From the NCBI GenBank assembly GCA_946560065.1, contig CAMNUE010000017.1, positions 1 to 37,837 on the forward strand: DNA of 37,837 bases. The letters run 5' to 3'. Position numbers and translations under genes: made by a program. How positions within the stretch are numbered: position 1 is the stretch's first letter; every line of letters begins with the position of its first letter. Source of the stretch: an uncultured bacterium (GTDB lineage: Bacteria; Bacillota_I; Bacilli_A; RF39; UBA660). The notes beneath the pieces are model-generated. The model was given only the letters and a program-made list of their open reading frames with translations. It was not told where the DNA came from and searched no databases. Shown here piece by piece: positions 17,734-26,319 of this stretch.

Positions 17734-18633
17734 TTATTTATTAGCCAAGGAACATTCAATTAATTCAATAAATGCTCTAGCCGCAAAACTAGGTATATTT
17801 TTATTTAGTGTCACAATACCAATTTCACGAGCTGGAATACTAGGACTAACTTCTAATTCATACAATTCCTTCTTAAAAAGTTCATCTGCAACAAATTCTC
17901 TTGTAACATAACCAATTCCCATGCCTATCTTTGTCATATCTTTAACTAGATTAAAACTTACAACTTCAAATTTTGGTTCTATTTCAATTTTCTCACTCAC
18001 AAGCCATTGATTTAAAAAACTTCTTGTATTTGAAGGTAATTTTTGAAAGATAAATTCTTTATCGAGAAGTTCACTAAATATATGCTTTTCAGTAGTCAAT
18101 TCCTTATATTTATCTCCAACTACTAGAATATCATGAACTGTAAGAAATGGCTTTATTTCTAAATCACTCTGTCCCTTCATCGGTAAGTTTAAAATTAATA
18201 AATCAACAGAACCATTACGTAAAAGTTTTATTAAGTCAGTTGTTAAATGATTAGTAATAGAAATAGAAATATTAGGATATTTATTCTGAAATTCTTTTAG
18301 ATAAGGTAATAAAACATGTTGAGTTACAGTAGTACTAGCGCCAATCTTTAAAGTTCCTTCTTCTAAATTCATAAGTTCTTGAAACTTCTTCTCTCCGTTT
18401 TTAATATAAGTAATTCCCTCTTGTACAAACTTAAATAAAACTTTAGCCTCTTCAGTCAAGACAACTCCTTTTTTTGTCCTAATAAACAAAGTTGCTCCTA
18501 TTTGCTTTTCTAATGTATGAATAGCCTGTGTTACAGACGGTTGGGATACATATAACTCTTGAGAAGCCTTAGTAATATTCTGATATTTCGCAACAACGTA
18601 AAAGGTATAATATAAATTTAAATCTCCATTCAT
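17734..18633 (-). CDS. LysR-family transcriptional regulator
   Basis: A 299-residue LysR-type regulator. The N-terminal winged helix (LNLYYTFYVVAKYQNITKAS, then SQPSVTQAIHTLEKQIG and LFIRTKKGVVLTEEA) is clear. A periplasmic-binding-like effector domain occupies about 90-295. Such regulators are usually divergent from their target genes and respond to a pathway metabolite. Here the divergent partner is the nitrilase-family/coaB pair, 84 bases away. The start ATG 18633 is preceded by AGGAGG read leftward. The effector is unknown. Confidence 0.93.
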   Translation of the reverse strand: MNGDLNLYYTFYVVAKYQNITKASQELYVSQPSVTQAIHTLEKQIGATLFIRTKKGVVLTEEAKVLFKFVQEGITYIKNGEKKFQELMNLEEGTLKIGASTTVTQHVLLPYLKEFQNKYPNISISITNHLTTDLIKLLRNGSVDLLILNLPMKGQSDLEIKPFLTVHDILVVGDKYKELTTEKHIFSELLDKEFIFQKLPSNTRSFLNQWLVSEKIEIEPKFEVVSFNLVKDMTKIGMGIGYVTREFVADELFKKELYELEVSPSIPAREIGIVTLNKNIPSFAARAFIELIECSLANK

Positions 18634-18717
18634 AAGTTCCTCCTATTACAGACATAAGAAATATATATTTTAATTATAACAAAATTCAAAGTATGATACA
18701 AATGAAAGGAGGAAAGT
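18634..18717. promoter_or_regulatory. divergent promoter region between the LysR gene and the nitrilase-family gene
   Basis: The 84-bp spacer holds a leftward TATAAT (complement of 18673-18678) and a rightward TATGAT (18692-18697). Both genes have strong AGGAGG-type ribosome binding sites. The two promoters nearly overlap, the usual LysR autoregulation layout. No clear T-N11-A box could be assigned. Confidence 0.45.
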
Positions 18718-19578
18718 ATGAATTATTTAAAAATATTAGGTTTTCAACTCCAATTAGAATTAGATTGTAATAGTAAAGATGAGTATCTTATTCCAACAGA
18801 AAGATATAAACAAGAGCTAGAAGCAATGAAAGATATAATAACAAAAAAAGATTCTAACGTAATCATTTTACCAGAAATGTCTTACCAAGAAGAATTATTC
18901 AATTATTGGAAAGAGCTATCAAAAAATAAATTAATTGTAGCAGGCAGTGTTTATAACGAAGGAGTAAATCAAACAGCTGTTTTTCACGAAGAAAAAAGTT
19001 ATTTTATTCCTAAATGCAATGCCAGTGGAGCAGAACCTATGGTAAGAACAATTAAAAAATGTTCTCCAACAGACTTTCAACAAAATCATTTAGAAGACCA
19101 TACATTTTTCATAGATAGAAAAAAGATTGTAGTACTAAACTGTATGGAATACTATCAAAATGCTTATTATATAGCCAGAAACAATCCTGATATTTTCGCA
19201 ATTATCTGTATTTGTTCCAATAATAATACACAAGTCTTCAAAGAAGAAACGAAGGCTCTCCACAATCATTGTGAAAATATCTATACATTTATGATTAATT
19301 GTATCTCTAATTATATGGGAAAATCATATGCTCAAGGAGAAAGCTATATCTACGGGCCAATTCAAAGACATGAACAAGAATGGTTAAAAAGAGATGGCTA
19401 TAATTTAGATAATCATTGTAGCTCAATTTTAAATCTCTCAAATGAGCCAGAATACATTTATGGAGAATTTAAAAATAATTTCTCAAGATTTGGCAGAAGT
19501 GATGAATATGAAAATAACCCTAGAAATATTGAAATAGGGAAAATAAAAGTAAAAGAAAGAAGGAATTTAAATGGATAA
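18718..19578 (+). CDS. carbon-nitrogen hydrolase (nitrilase superfamily)
   Basis: A 286-residue protein with the nitrilase-superfamily catalytic triad in order: Glu53 (IILPEMSY), Lys99 (YFIPKCNASG) and Cys142 (VVLNCMEYY). The family hydrolyses amides, ureido-acids or nitriles, and the substrate cannot be read from sequence. Regions around the triad diverge from well-known amidases. Its last 8 bases overlap the start of a CoaB-type gene, so the pair is probably translationally coupled. An amide-hydrolysing role in coenzyme A metabolism (for example pantetheine or beta-alanine precursor hydrolysis) is therefore worth considering, as inference only. ATG 18718 follows AAAGGAGG. It is divergent from a LysR gene. 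Confidence 0.78.
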   Translation: MNYLKILGFQLQLELDCNSKDEYLIPTERYKQELEAMKDIITKKDSNVIILPEMSYQEELFNYWKELSKNKLIVAGSVYNEGVNQTAVFHEEKSYFIPKCNASGAEPMVRTIKKCSPTDFQQNHLEDHTFFIDRKKIVVLNCMEYYQNAYYIARNNPDIFAIICICSNNNTQVFKEETKALHNHCENIYTFMINCISNYMGKSYAQGESYIYGPIQRHEQEWLKRDGYNLDNHCSSILNLSNEPEYIYGEFKNNFSRFGRSDEYENNPRNIEIGKIKVKERRNLNG

Positions 19579-20371
19579 AATAAAAATAATAGGTTTAAAG
19601 TATCCTAAAAAAATAATTATAACATCAGGACCAACAAATGAAAGACTTGATGCAGTAATGAAAATAACTAATATGTCAACAGGTGCTCTAGGAGCAACTA
19701 TCGCAAATGAATTTCTAGAAAATAATAATCAAGATATTGATAAATTATATTACTTATCAACTAAGTTATCTAGACAACCAATCTATTCACCAAAATTAGA
19801 TCATATCGTTGTCGAATCAACTGCTGACCTACTAAGAGAGTTAAAAAGATTGTTAACTACTGAGAAAATAGATGCTGTAATTCACTCGGCAGCTGTAGGT
19901 GATTATAAAGGAAAATATGCAATTACCGCAACAATGCTAGCAAAAGAAATTGCTACTACTTTTAAAGAAAAAAATATTTCACAAGCCGAACTAGAAACAA
20001 GAATCGCAGAAACAATTAGAAATCCTCAAAATATAGTTGATGATGACCACAAAATATCATCTTATGAGCCAGATTTAATGTTTAAATTAGATTTAACACC
20101 AAAAGTAATTGGTGAAATAAAAAAGTTGTCTCCCGAAACAAAACTATTTGGTTTTAAACTATTGGACGGAGTATCACACGAAGAGTTAATTGCAGTAGCC
20201 AATAAATTAAGAATAAAAAACTCTGCCGACTATATAATAGCTAATGATTTATCACAAATAGGAAATGGCAAACATCCAGCCTATTTTGTAGGAGAAAATG
20301 GAGTAGATTATACATGCGAGGATAAAAAAGATATAGCTCATACTTTAAGAAAAATAATTTTTAAAAACTAA
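19571..20371 (+). CDS. coaB: phosphopantothenoylcysteine synthetase, stand-alone CoaB type
   Basis: CoaB joins 4'-phosphopantothenate and cysteine in coenzyme A synthesis. The 266-residue protein has ITSGPTNERLD (about 17-27) and TNMSTGALG near the nucleotide-binding start, then IDAVIHSAAVGDY. The block KLDLTPKVIGEIKKL, then FGFKLLDGV and IIANDL follows, typical of CoaB. It lacks the CoaC (decarboxylase) flavoprotein half found in fused CoaBC enzymes, as in streptococci, where CoaB and CoaC are separate. No coaC is in the window. Its ATG overlaps the nitrilase-family gene by 8 bases. Downstream lies the largest dyad array. Confidence 0.85.
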   Translation: MDKIKIIGLKYPKKIIITSGPTNERLDAVMKITNMSTGALGATIANEFLENNNQDIDKLYYLSTKLSRQPIYSPKLDHIVVESTADLLRELKRLLTTEKIDAVIHSAAVGDYKGKYAITATMLAKEIATTFKEKNISQAELETRIAETIRNPQNIVDDDHKISSYEPDLMFKLDLTPKVIGEIKKLSPETKLFGFKLLDGVSHEELIAVANKLRIKNSADYIIANDLSQIGNGKHPAYFVGENGVDYTCEDKKDIAHTLRKIIFKN

Positions 20372-20372
20372 A

Positions 20373-20550
20373 AAAATCAAACCTGTGGAATAAACAAAAT
20401 AGCAGAAAAAAGTTTTCCACAAATTCTGTGAATTAAAAAAATTAAAAGTTTTTTAATAGTTGTGGAAAAAAATATTTTAAAAAAATGGTCAATATAACTT
20501 GTGAATAAAAGTTTTAGAATAAAAACTATTCACAAATTCTGTGGATTTTT
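20373..20550 (+). repeat. array of five 17-bp dyads between coaB and gapA
   Basis: TGTGGA/TGTGAA right halves lie at 20384, 20427, 20461, 20500 and 20540, 34-43 bp apart. Two units are near-perfect dyads with the same core CACAAATTCTGTG: 20416-20432 and 20529-20545. The other three keep mainly the right half. Several continue as TGTGGAAAA or TGTGAATAA, close to DnaA boxes. The last unit runs into TTTTT and can terminate coaB transcription. Confidence 0.6.
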
Positions 20551-20586
20551 CTTTACATCGAACATTGTCAAAAAAAGTCTAATCTG

Positions 20587-20615
20587 TTGAAAGAAAAAAA
20601 ATAAAAATATATAAT
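20587..20615 (+). promoter_or_regulatory. gapA promoter
   Basis: TTGAAA at 20587-20592 and TATAAT at 20610-20615 are separated by 17 bp, an excellent housekeeping promoter. The leader to the start codon is only about 20 bases and contains AAGGAGG. No CggR-type operator was recognised. Confidence 0.75.
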
Positions 20616-20640
20616 GAAAATATACAAGGAGGATTAATTA

Positions 20641-21648
20641 ATGATTAAAGTAGCGATAAATGGTTTTGGTAGAATAGGAAGATTAAGTTTTAGACAGATG
20701 TTTGAGACAGAAGGGTACGAGGTAGTAGCAATCAACGACTTAACTAGTCCTGATATGCTTGCTCATTTATTAAAATATGATACAGCTCAAAAAAGATATG
20801 AAGGGCATACTGTCGAAGCAAAAGAAGATTCTATCATCGTAGATGGAAAAGAAATAAAAATATATAAGGAACAAGACCCAAGTAATTTACCATGGAAGGA
20901 ACTTGATGTAGACGTAGTTCTAGAATGTACAGGATTCTTCACATCAAAAGAGAAAGCATCTGCTCATTTAACAGCTGGAGCAAAAAATGTTATAATCTCA
21001 GCTCCTGCAGGGAATGATTTAAAAACAATTGTATACGGTGTAAATGAAAATATTTTAACAGAAGAAGACCATATAATTAGTGCAGCATCATGTACTACAA
21101 ACTGCTTAGCTCCAATGGCTAATGCTTTAAATAATTATGCCAAAATTGAAAGTGGAATTATGACAACAGTACATGCTTATACTGGAGATCAAATGATTTT
21201 AGATGGACCACATCGTAAAGGAGATTTAAGAAGAGCACGAGCTGGAGCTTCAAATATTGTTCCAAATTCAACTGGAGCAGCAAAAGCAATTGGCCTTGTC
21301 ATTCCCGAATTAAATGGAAAATTAATTGGTTCGGCTCAAAGAGTGCCTGTAATAACTGGTTCAACTACTTTATTAGTAGCCGTAGTAAAAGGAAAAGATA
21401 TTACAGTAGAATCTATTAATGAAGTAATGAAAAAAGCATCAAATGAATCATTTGGTTATACTGAAGAACCATTAGTATCAACAGATATAGTAGGAACTAC
21501 TTACGGTTCAATTTTTGATGCTACTCAAACTTTAGTATCTAAAATCGATGAAGATACATACCACGTACAAGTAGTTGCTTGGTACGATAATGAAAACGGT
21601 TATACATCTCAAATGATTAGAACTGCAAAATATTTAATGAACAAATAA
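20641..21648 (+). CDS. gapA: glyceraldehyde-3-phosphate dehydrogenase
   Basis: This enzyme catalyses the NAD-dependent oxidative phosphorylation of glyceraldehyde 3-phosphate in glycolysis. The 335-residue protein has the Rossmann motif INGFGRIGR (6-14). Asp33 at the end of the second strand favours NAD. The catalytic Cys151 lies in [12 protein letters not shown], and His178 in [10 protein letters not shown]. The C-terminal [12 protein letters not shown] is complete. It is followed by pgk and later tpiA, so this is the triose-phosphate block of glycolysis. Own promoter; a weak terminator follows, so pgk is partly independent. Confidence 0.98.
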   Translation: MIKVAINGFGRIGRLSFRQMFETEGYEVVAINDLTSPDMLAHLLKYDTAQKRYEGHTVEAKEDSIIVDGKEIKIYKEQDPSNLPWKELDVDVVLECTGFFTSKEKASAHLTAGAKNVIISAPAGNDLKTIVYGVNENILTEEDHIISAASCTTNCLAPMANALNNYAKIESGIMTTVHAYTGDQMILDGPHRKGDLRRARAGASNIVPNSTGAAKAIGLVIPELNGKLIGSAQRVPVITGSTTLLVAVVKGKDITVESINEVMKKASNESFGYTEEPLVSTDIVGTTYGSIFDATQTLVSKIDEDTYHVQVVAWYDNENGYTSQMIRTAKYLMNK

Positions 21649-21668
21649 AAGGATTAATTCCTTTTTTT
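21648..21668 (+). terminator. weak terminator between gapA and pgk
   Basis: AAAGGA (21648-21653) pairs with TCCTTT (21659-21664) around a 5-nt loop, followed by T residues. Only two G-C pairs are present, so substantial read-through into pgk is likely. Confidence 0.5.
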
Positions 21669-21681
21669 AGTTTCAAAAAAA

Positions 21682-21690
21682 TGTTATACT
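21682..21690 (+). promoter_or_regulatory. pgk promoter (extended -10)
   Basis: TGTTATACT is an extended -10 element 24 bases before the pgk ATG. There is no clear -35. Confidence 0.45.
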
Positions 21691-21714
21691 TTAAATAAGT
21701 TAGGAGAATTGTCA

Positions 21715-22887
21715 ATGAAAACTATAAAAAACTTAAATATAGAAAATAAAAAAGTAATTATAAGATGTGATTTTAATGTACCTATAAAAGATAATAAAAT
21801 AGTAGATGATACAAGAATAAAAGGTGCACTAGAAACAATAAATTATTGTCTTGAAAAGAATTGTAAAGTAATATTACTTTCTCATTTAGGGAGAATAAAA
21901 GAAGAAAGTGATTTAGCTAAAAATAATTTAGCACCAGTTGCTAAAAGATTAGCAGAACTTCTTAATAAAGATATTTTATTTTGTGAAAAAACTCGTGGTC
22001 CTGAATTAGAAGCAATGGTAGAAAGTCTGGAAGCAAAAGATGTACTATTAATTCAAAATACTCGTTATGAAGATTTAGAGGGAAAAAAAGAAAGTAAAAA
22101 TGACCCAGAGTTAGGAGCATATTGGGCTTCTCTAGGAGATGTTTTTATTAATGATGCCTTTGGAACAATCCATAGAGCACATGCATCTAATGTGGGGATT
22201 GCTAGTAACATAGAATCAGCTTTTGGCTTCTTAATTGAAAGAGAATTGAATGCGTTAAGTTTATTAAATAGACCTGAACATCCATTTATAGTTATTTTAG
22301 GTGGAGCAAAAGTAGCTGACAAAATTGGCGTAATTGAAAATTTAGTTACAAAAGCAGATAAAATACTTATTGGTGGAGGAATGGCTTTTACATTCCTAAA
22401 AGCAAAAGGTTTAGAAGTAGGAAAATCATTAATTGATGAAGAAAATATAGAATTTTGTAAAAATATCTTAAATAATTACCAAGAAAAAATAATTCTACCA
22501 GTAGATTTTGCTGTTACCAATGAATTCAATAACGACGAGGAGTACCGTCTAAAAGATATTGATAGTATTGCAGCAAATGAAATGGGATTAGATATCGGAA
22601 GTAAGACATTAACATTATTTGAAAACATTTTAAAAGAGGCAGCAATTGTTATTTGGAATGGTCCTCTAGGAGTTTATGAATTCGATAAGTATAAGAAAAA
22701 TACAGATGAATTATTAAAATATGTAGTTGCTAATAATATAAAAACAATCCTAGGTGGAGGAGACATCGTAGCAGCAGCTACATCAGCTGGATACAAAGAC
22801 AAAGTATATCATGCCTCAACAGGAGGAGGAGCAACCCTAGAGTATTTAGAAGGTAAAAAATTACCAGGTATTGAAGCAATTAAGTAG
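21715..22887 (+). CDS. pgk: phosphoglycerate kinase
   Basis: Pgk makes ATP from 1,3-bisphosphoglycerate. I place the start at ATG 21715, not the TTG six bases earlier, because TAGGAGAA (21701-21708) then has normal spacing. This gives 390 residues. RCDFNVPI at 17-24, HLGR, and IHRAHAS are substrate-domain motifs. GGAKVADKI and GGGDIVAA near 347 belong to the nucleotide-binding domain. The next gene begins directly at its stop codon, so translation is probably coupled. Confidence 0.97.
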   Translation: MKTIKNLNIENKKVIIRCDFNVPIKDNKIVDDTRIKGALETINYCLEKNCKVILLSHLGRIKEESDLAKNNLAPVAKRLAELLNKDILFCEKTRGPELEAMVESLEAKDVLLIQNTRYEDLEGKKESKNDPELGAYWASLGDVFINDAFGTIHRAHASNVGIASNIESAFGFLIERELNALSLLNRPEHPFIVILGGAKVADKIGVIENLVTKADKILIGGGMAFTFLKAKGLEVGKSLIDEENIEFCKNILNNYQEKIILPVDFAVTNEFNNDEEYRLKDIDSIAANEMGLDIGSKTLTLFENILKEAAIVIWNGPLGVYEFDKYKKNTDELLKYVVANNIKTILGGGDIVAAATSAGYKDKVYHASTGGGATLEYLEGKKLPGIEAIK

Positions 22888-22896
22888 GTGATAAGG

Positions 22897-23370
22897 TTGA
22901 ATACAGAAAAACTATTTCTAGTAAATCCATTTGATGTTAAGCACCTTTCGATGATTGATGACTTTGAAACAGAAAATGAAATAAATACAAAGACTTCAGA
23001 ATTTTTGACTAGACTAACTAAAACAATGAGCAAAGAAGAATATGAAGAATTCAAAAAAACTGCCAATGAATTAGAAGAAAGTTTATTTATTGAAGAAAAT
23101 AACAAGGTAAAAGATAGTTGCCATATTCATGGAGAAAAAGATATTAAATCATGTAATATATCTTTTGCACCCATCAAAACAAAATTAAGAAACAGGCGAC
23201 TACTTACACTTGCAACAGACTATGCTCTAGAAAATTTAGGTATGATGGAAGTGTTTATAAATACCACACATGATGATAAAAATATGATTGCTAATCTAGA
23301 GGCAAGAGGTTTCGAAAGTCTAGGAGAAGAAAACGGTCAATTGATTTATCTTAAAGAAAAAGAAATATAG
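22897..23370 (+). CDS. GNAT-like acetyltransferase-fold protein
   Basis: A protein of about 157 residues whose C-terminal half looks like a GNAT domain: beta strands with DSCHIHGEKD and CNISFAPIKT, a helix LLTLATDYALENLGMMEVFINT, then MIANLEARGFESLG and YLKEK. The usual acetyl-CoA loop Q/R-x-x-G-x-G/A is not conserved (RNRRLLT instead). Acetyltransferase activity is thus doubtful. The TTG at 22897 is the likeliest start, with AGGTGAT at 22886-22892 as ribosome binding site. GTG 22888 abuts the pgk stop and is too close to any such site. Its role in the glycolytic cluster is unknown. Confidence 0.55.
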   Translation: MNTEKLFLVNPFDVKHLSMIDDFETENEINTKTSEFLTRLTKTMSKEEYEEFKKTANELEESLFIEENNKVKDSCHIHGEKDIKSCNISFAPIKTKLRNRRLLTLATDYALENLGMMEVFINTTHDDKNMIANLEARGFESLGEENGQLIYLKEKEI

Positions 23371-23409
23371 AAAATAGTATACTAAAAAATAAAAAAGCAG
23401 GTGAAAATA

Positions 23410-24645
23410 ATGCGTATAGGAATATTTACTGAAACATATACTCCATATATAAGTGGCTTAGTAACAAGCGAAGTAATGCTAAAAAATGCCTTAGAACAAG
23501 AAGGTCACGAAGTATATGTTGTAACAGCTAATCTTGAAAGTTTTAAGTATGAATATGATGAAAAAGAAAAAGTCTTAAGAATACCAGGATTACCAACAGG
23601 AATATATGATTCAAGATTAACAAGTATTTATCCAATTCAAGCAGTTAATAAAATAAAAAGTTGGAAATTAGATGTAATTCATTCACAAACAGAATTTGCG
23701 ATTGGAACATTTGCAAGACTAATTGCTAAACAATATAATATTCCTCTAGTGCACACATATCACACAATGTATGAAGACTATATTCACTACATAACAAAAG
23801 GATTTTTTAAAAAGTCTAGTAAAAAATTAGTTGAATACTTTACTAAATTCTACTGTGATACTACTGCTACAGAATTAATTGTCCCAACTAATAAGACATA
23901 TAAATTATTTAAAGAAAAATATCATTTTGAAAAAAATATTCATATCATTCCAACTGGTATTGAAGTTGAAAGATTTTATGAAGAGAACATAGATAAAAAA
24001 GAAGTTAATAATTTAAGAAAAACTTTGAAAATACAAAAAAAAGACTTTATCATTCTTTTTGTTGGACGGTTAGCTGAGGAAAAGAATGTTGAGTTTCTTA
24101 TTGAATCACAAAAGGTTCTAAGTGAAAAATACAATAATATTAAACTTGTAATTGTTGGAGACGGACCTGATAAAGAAAAATATGAGGAGTATTCTAAAAA
24201 ACTAGGATTAACTAAAAATATTATTTTTACAGGAAAAGCAGCTTGGGGAGATATGCCTTACTATTACCATATCTCCAATATCTTTGCAACTGCATCTAAA
24301 ACTGAAACTCAAGGTTTAACAATCATTGAGGCAATGGCTTCTAATGTTACACCTGTTTGTATGAGGGACGAAGCATTTCAAAGTATGGTAACAGAAGAAC
24401 TTAATGGTCTGTTTTTTGAGACTCAAAAAGAATATCAAAATCACATTTTAAATTTATACAAAAATCCAGAAATGTTAAAGAAATTTAATAAGCAAGCAAG
24501 AATTCAAGCGGAACATTATAGCTCAAAAAATTATGCTGAAAGAGTTTTAGAAGTTTATAATCGTGCAATTAAAGAAAAGCAGGCCGAAAATAGATTTGGT
24601 CTGATTTCGAAAATCGCAAAAAATATAAAGGAGCGAATGAAATGA
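23410..24645 (+). CDS. GT4-family glycosyltransferase, probably glycolipid synthesis
   Basis: A 411-residue GT-B fold, family 4 glycosyltransferase. The N-terminus MRIGIFTETYTPYISGLVTS is typical of diacylglycerol glucosyltransferases and related lipid glycosyltransferases. The donor-site region has FVGRLAEEKNVEFLI, VGDGPDKE and the E-x7-E motif ETQGLTIIEAMA. A basic C-terminus (NIKERMK) fits peripheral membrane binding. The likely product is a glycolipid anchor for lipoteichoic acid, inferred from family resemblance only. ATG 23410 is chosen over GTG 23401 because AGGTGA at 23399-23404 is its ribosome binding site. Its TGA stop overlaps the tpiA start (ATGA), so the genes are coupled. This is the only TGA stop in the window. 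Confidence 0.82.
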   Translation: MRIGIFTETYTPYISGLVTSEVMLKNALEQEGHEVYVVTANLESFKYEYDEKEKVLRIPGLPTGIYDSRLTSIYPIQAVNKIKSWKLDVIHSQTEFAIGTFARLIAKQYNIPLVHTYHTMYEDYIHYITKGFFKKSSKKLVEYFTKFYCDTTATELIVPTNKTYKLFKEKYHFEKNIHIIPTGIEVERFYEENIDKKEVNNLRKTLKIQKKDFIILFVGRLAEEKNVEFLIESQKVLSEKYNNIKLVIVGDGPDKEKYEEYSKKLGLTKNIIFTGKAAWGDMPYYYHISNIFATASKTETQGLTIIEAMASNVTPVCMRDEAFQSMVTEELNGLFFETQKEYQNHILNLYKNPEMLKKFNKQARIQAEHYSSKNYAERVLEVYNRAIKEKQAENRFGLISKIAKNIKERMK

Positions 24646-25343
24646 TAGTAGCTTTAAATAATAAAAGCAATTTAACTAAAGAAGAATACAAAAATTATAT
24701 AGAAGACCTAATTAAAATAGAATGTCAATCTAAAATTATTCTATGTCCAACTTTTTTAAATTTAGGAAGTATGACTGTAAAAGATATTCATTTAGGAGCC
24801 CAAAATGTTAGTTCAACAGCAAGTGGAGCCTATACAGGTGAAGTATCTGCTAGTCAATTAAAGTCTTATAATGCAGAATATTGTATTGTTGGTCATAGTG
24901 AAAGAAGAGAATATCAAAAAGAGTCAAACGAAGAAATAAGTTTGAAAATAAACAAATTATTTACTGAAGGAATCATTCCTATTCTATGTGTTGGAGAGAC
25001 AAAAGAACAACGGGAGAACAATCAAGTTGAAGCTGTTTTAAAAGAAGAAATATTATCAGCAACTAAAACTCTATCTAACGAAGAAAAATCTAAATTGATT
25101 ATTGCTTATGAACCTATTTGGTCAATTGGAACGGGAATAATTCCAACAAACATCGAAATTACTGCTGTTTTTAAATATATAAAAGAATTTCTACCAGATT
25201 CAAAAATCCTTTATGGTGGAAGTGCAAATGAAAAAAATGTTGATATCTTAAAAGAAGTTTCATTAATAGATGGATACTTATTAGGAGGTTTAAGCCTAAA
25301 GCCTCAAGATTTAAAAATATTTTTAAATAAACTAGAAAATTAG
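24642..25343 (+). CDS. tpiA: triosephosphate isomerase
   Basis: TpiA interconverts dihydroxyacetone phosphate and glyceraldehyde 3-phosphate. At 233 residues it is somewhat shorter than the usual 250. Catalytic residues are present: Lys8 in a variant N-terminal motif (ALNNKSN in place of GNWKMN), His85 in VGHSERR, and Glu157 in AYEPIWSIGTG. The phosphate-binding GGSANEKN and LGGLSLK loops are in place. The start overlaps the upstream glycosyltransferase by four bases. It lies at the end of the gapA-pgk block; gpmI and eno are not in the window. Confidence 0.95.
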   Translation: MIVALNNKSNLTKEEYKNYIEDLIKIECQSKIILCPTFLNLGSMTVKDIHLGAQNVSSTASGAYTGEVSASQLKSYNAEYCIVGHSERREYQKESNEEISLKINKLFTEGIIPILCVGETKEQRENNQVEAVLKEEILSATKTLSNEEKSKLIIAYEPIWSIGTGIIPTNIEITAVFKYIKEFLPDSKILYGGSANEKNVDILKEVSLIDGYLLGGLSLKPQDLKIFLNKLEN

Positions 25344-25360
25344 ACAAATTGGACATTATC

Positions 25361-25381
25361 GACAAAACTTGTCTTTTTTTT
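25361..25381 (+). terminator. tpiA terminator
   Basis: GACAA (25361-25365)/TTGTC (25369-25373) with a 3-nt loop is followed by eight T residues. An upstream AGACAA (25342-25347) could alternatively pair with TTGTCT. Confidence 0.65.
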
Positions 25382-25456
25382 ATCTTTAAATTTTTTGTCA
25401 TATATTATATAATTAAAATGCGTGGTAGAATATGAGAAAAGAATAAGGAGAAAAAA

Positions 25457-26233
25457 ATGGGAAAAACAAGACTTTTGGTTATAGACGATAATCAAAATTT
25501 AGTAAACTTAATAAAGGAATATTTTAGTAAATCATCAAATATCACTGTTTCATTAGAAGCAAAAGATGGAGATGAAGGAATAAATTTAATAGATAAGAAG
25601 ACTAGTGAGTTTGACTTAATTCTATTGGATTTGGTAATGCCGAATAAAGATGGAATATCCGTCTTAAAGCATCTTAATAAAAATAGAATTAATAAAAAGG
25701 TAATAGTTTTAACATCATATAATACGCAAGAAATGATTAGAAAAGTCTCTGAATTGGGTGCAAGTTACTTTTTACTTAAACCATTTGAACTTTCTAATTT
25801 AGAAGAAAAGATAAATGATGTTATCTATAATAGAAATAGTACAGGAGAATCAATTGACCTATTTCATAATAACTTACAGATATCAATTACAAAAACATTA
25901 CATGAATTAGGGGTACCATCACATATTAAAGGTTATCAATATATTAGAGAAGGAATAACTCTAGTATATAAAAGGCCAGAAATAGTTGGAGGGATAACAA
26001 AAGAGTTATACCCAGAAATTGCTAAGAAATATGACTCAACAGTTTCTAGAGTAGAAAGAGCAATACGCCATGCAATTGAAGTTAGTTGGAATAGGGGTAA
26101 TTGGGATTTGATGGAAGATATCTTTGGCCACAGTGTAGATATTGATAAAGCAAAGCCAACTAATTCAGAATTTATCGTTACCATCGCAGATAAATTACGA
26201 CTTGAATTTAATAAGCCTCTAATGTCAAATTAA
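25457..26233 (+). CDS. spo0A: sporulation master regulator Spo0A
   Basis: A 258-residue response regulator. The receiver domain (1-122) has the acidic pair Asp10-Asp11, phospho-acceptor Asp58 (LILLDLVMP), Thr86 and Lys108. The C-terminal domain from about 147 ([14 protein letters not shown], then [21 protein letters not shown] and [10 protein letters not shown]) is the Spo0A DNA-binding domain, specific to endospore-forming Bacillota and close relatives. This marks the lineage as sporulating or recently so. ATG 25457 follows AAGGAG. GTAGAAT at 25425-25431 resembles a sigma-H -10 (RnnGAAT), but no sigma-H -35 is visible. The gene is monocistronic, between terminators. The usual upstream spoIVB is absent. 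Confidence 0.96.
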   Translation: MGKTRLLVIDDNQNLVNLIKEYFSKSSNITVSLEAKDGDEGINLIDKKTSEFDLILLDLVMPNKDGISVLKHLNKNRINKKVIVLTSYNTQEMIRKVSELGASYFLLKPFELSNLEEKINDVIYNRNSTGESIDLFHNNLQISITKTLHELGVPSHIKGYQYIREGITLVYKRPEIVGGITKELYPEIAKKYDSTVSRVERAIRHAIEVSWNRGNWDLMEDIFGHSVDIDKAKPTNSEFIVTIADKLRLEFNKPLMSN

Positions 26234-26252
26234 AGACCATAAGGTCTTTTTA
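26232..26252 (+). terminator. spo0A terminator
   Basis: AAAGACC (26232-26238)/GGTCTTT (26243-26249) with loop ATAA is followed by TATTTT, immediately after the stop codon. Confidence 0.8.
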
Positions 26253-26257
26253 TTTTG

Positions 26258-26286
26258 TTGACAAATCCTTAATAAAAAAGTATACT
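26258..26286 (+). promoter_or_regulatory. promoter of the DUF4143 ATPase gene
   Basis: A consensus TTGACA (26258-26263), 17-bp spacer and TATACT (26281-26286), followed by AGGAGG at about 26306-26311. It is one of the best promoters in the window. Confidence 0.8.
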
Positions 26287-26319
26287 TTATTTATGAAATA
26301 TGTTAGGAGGATACAGTAA

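Noticed and set aside
24642..24645. TGA reassigned to tryptophan
   Set aside because: All recognised genes use TGG for Trp and none needs TGA to be read as sense.
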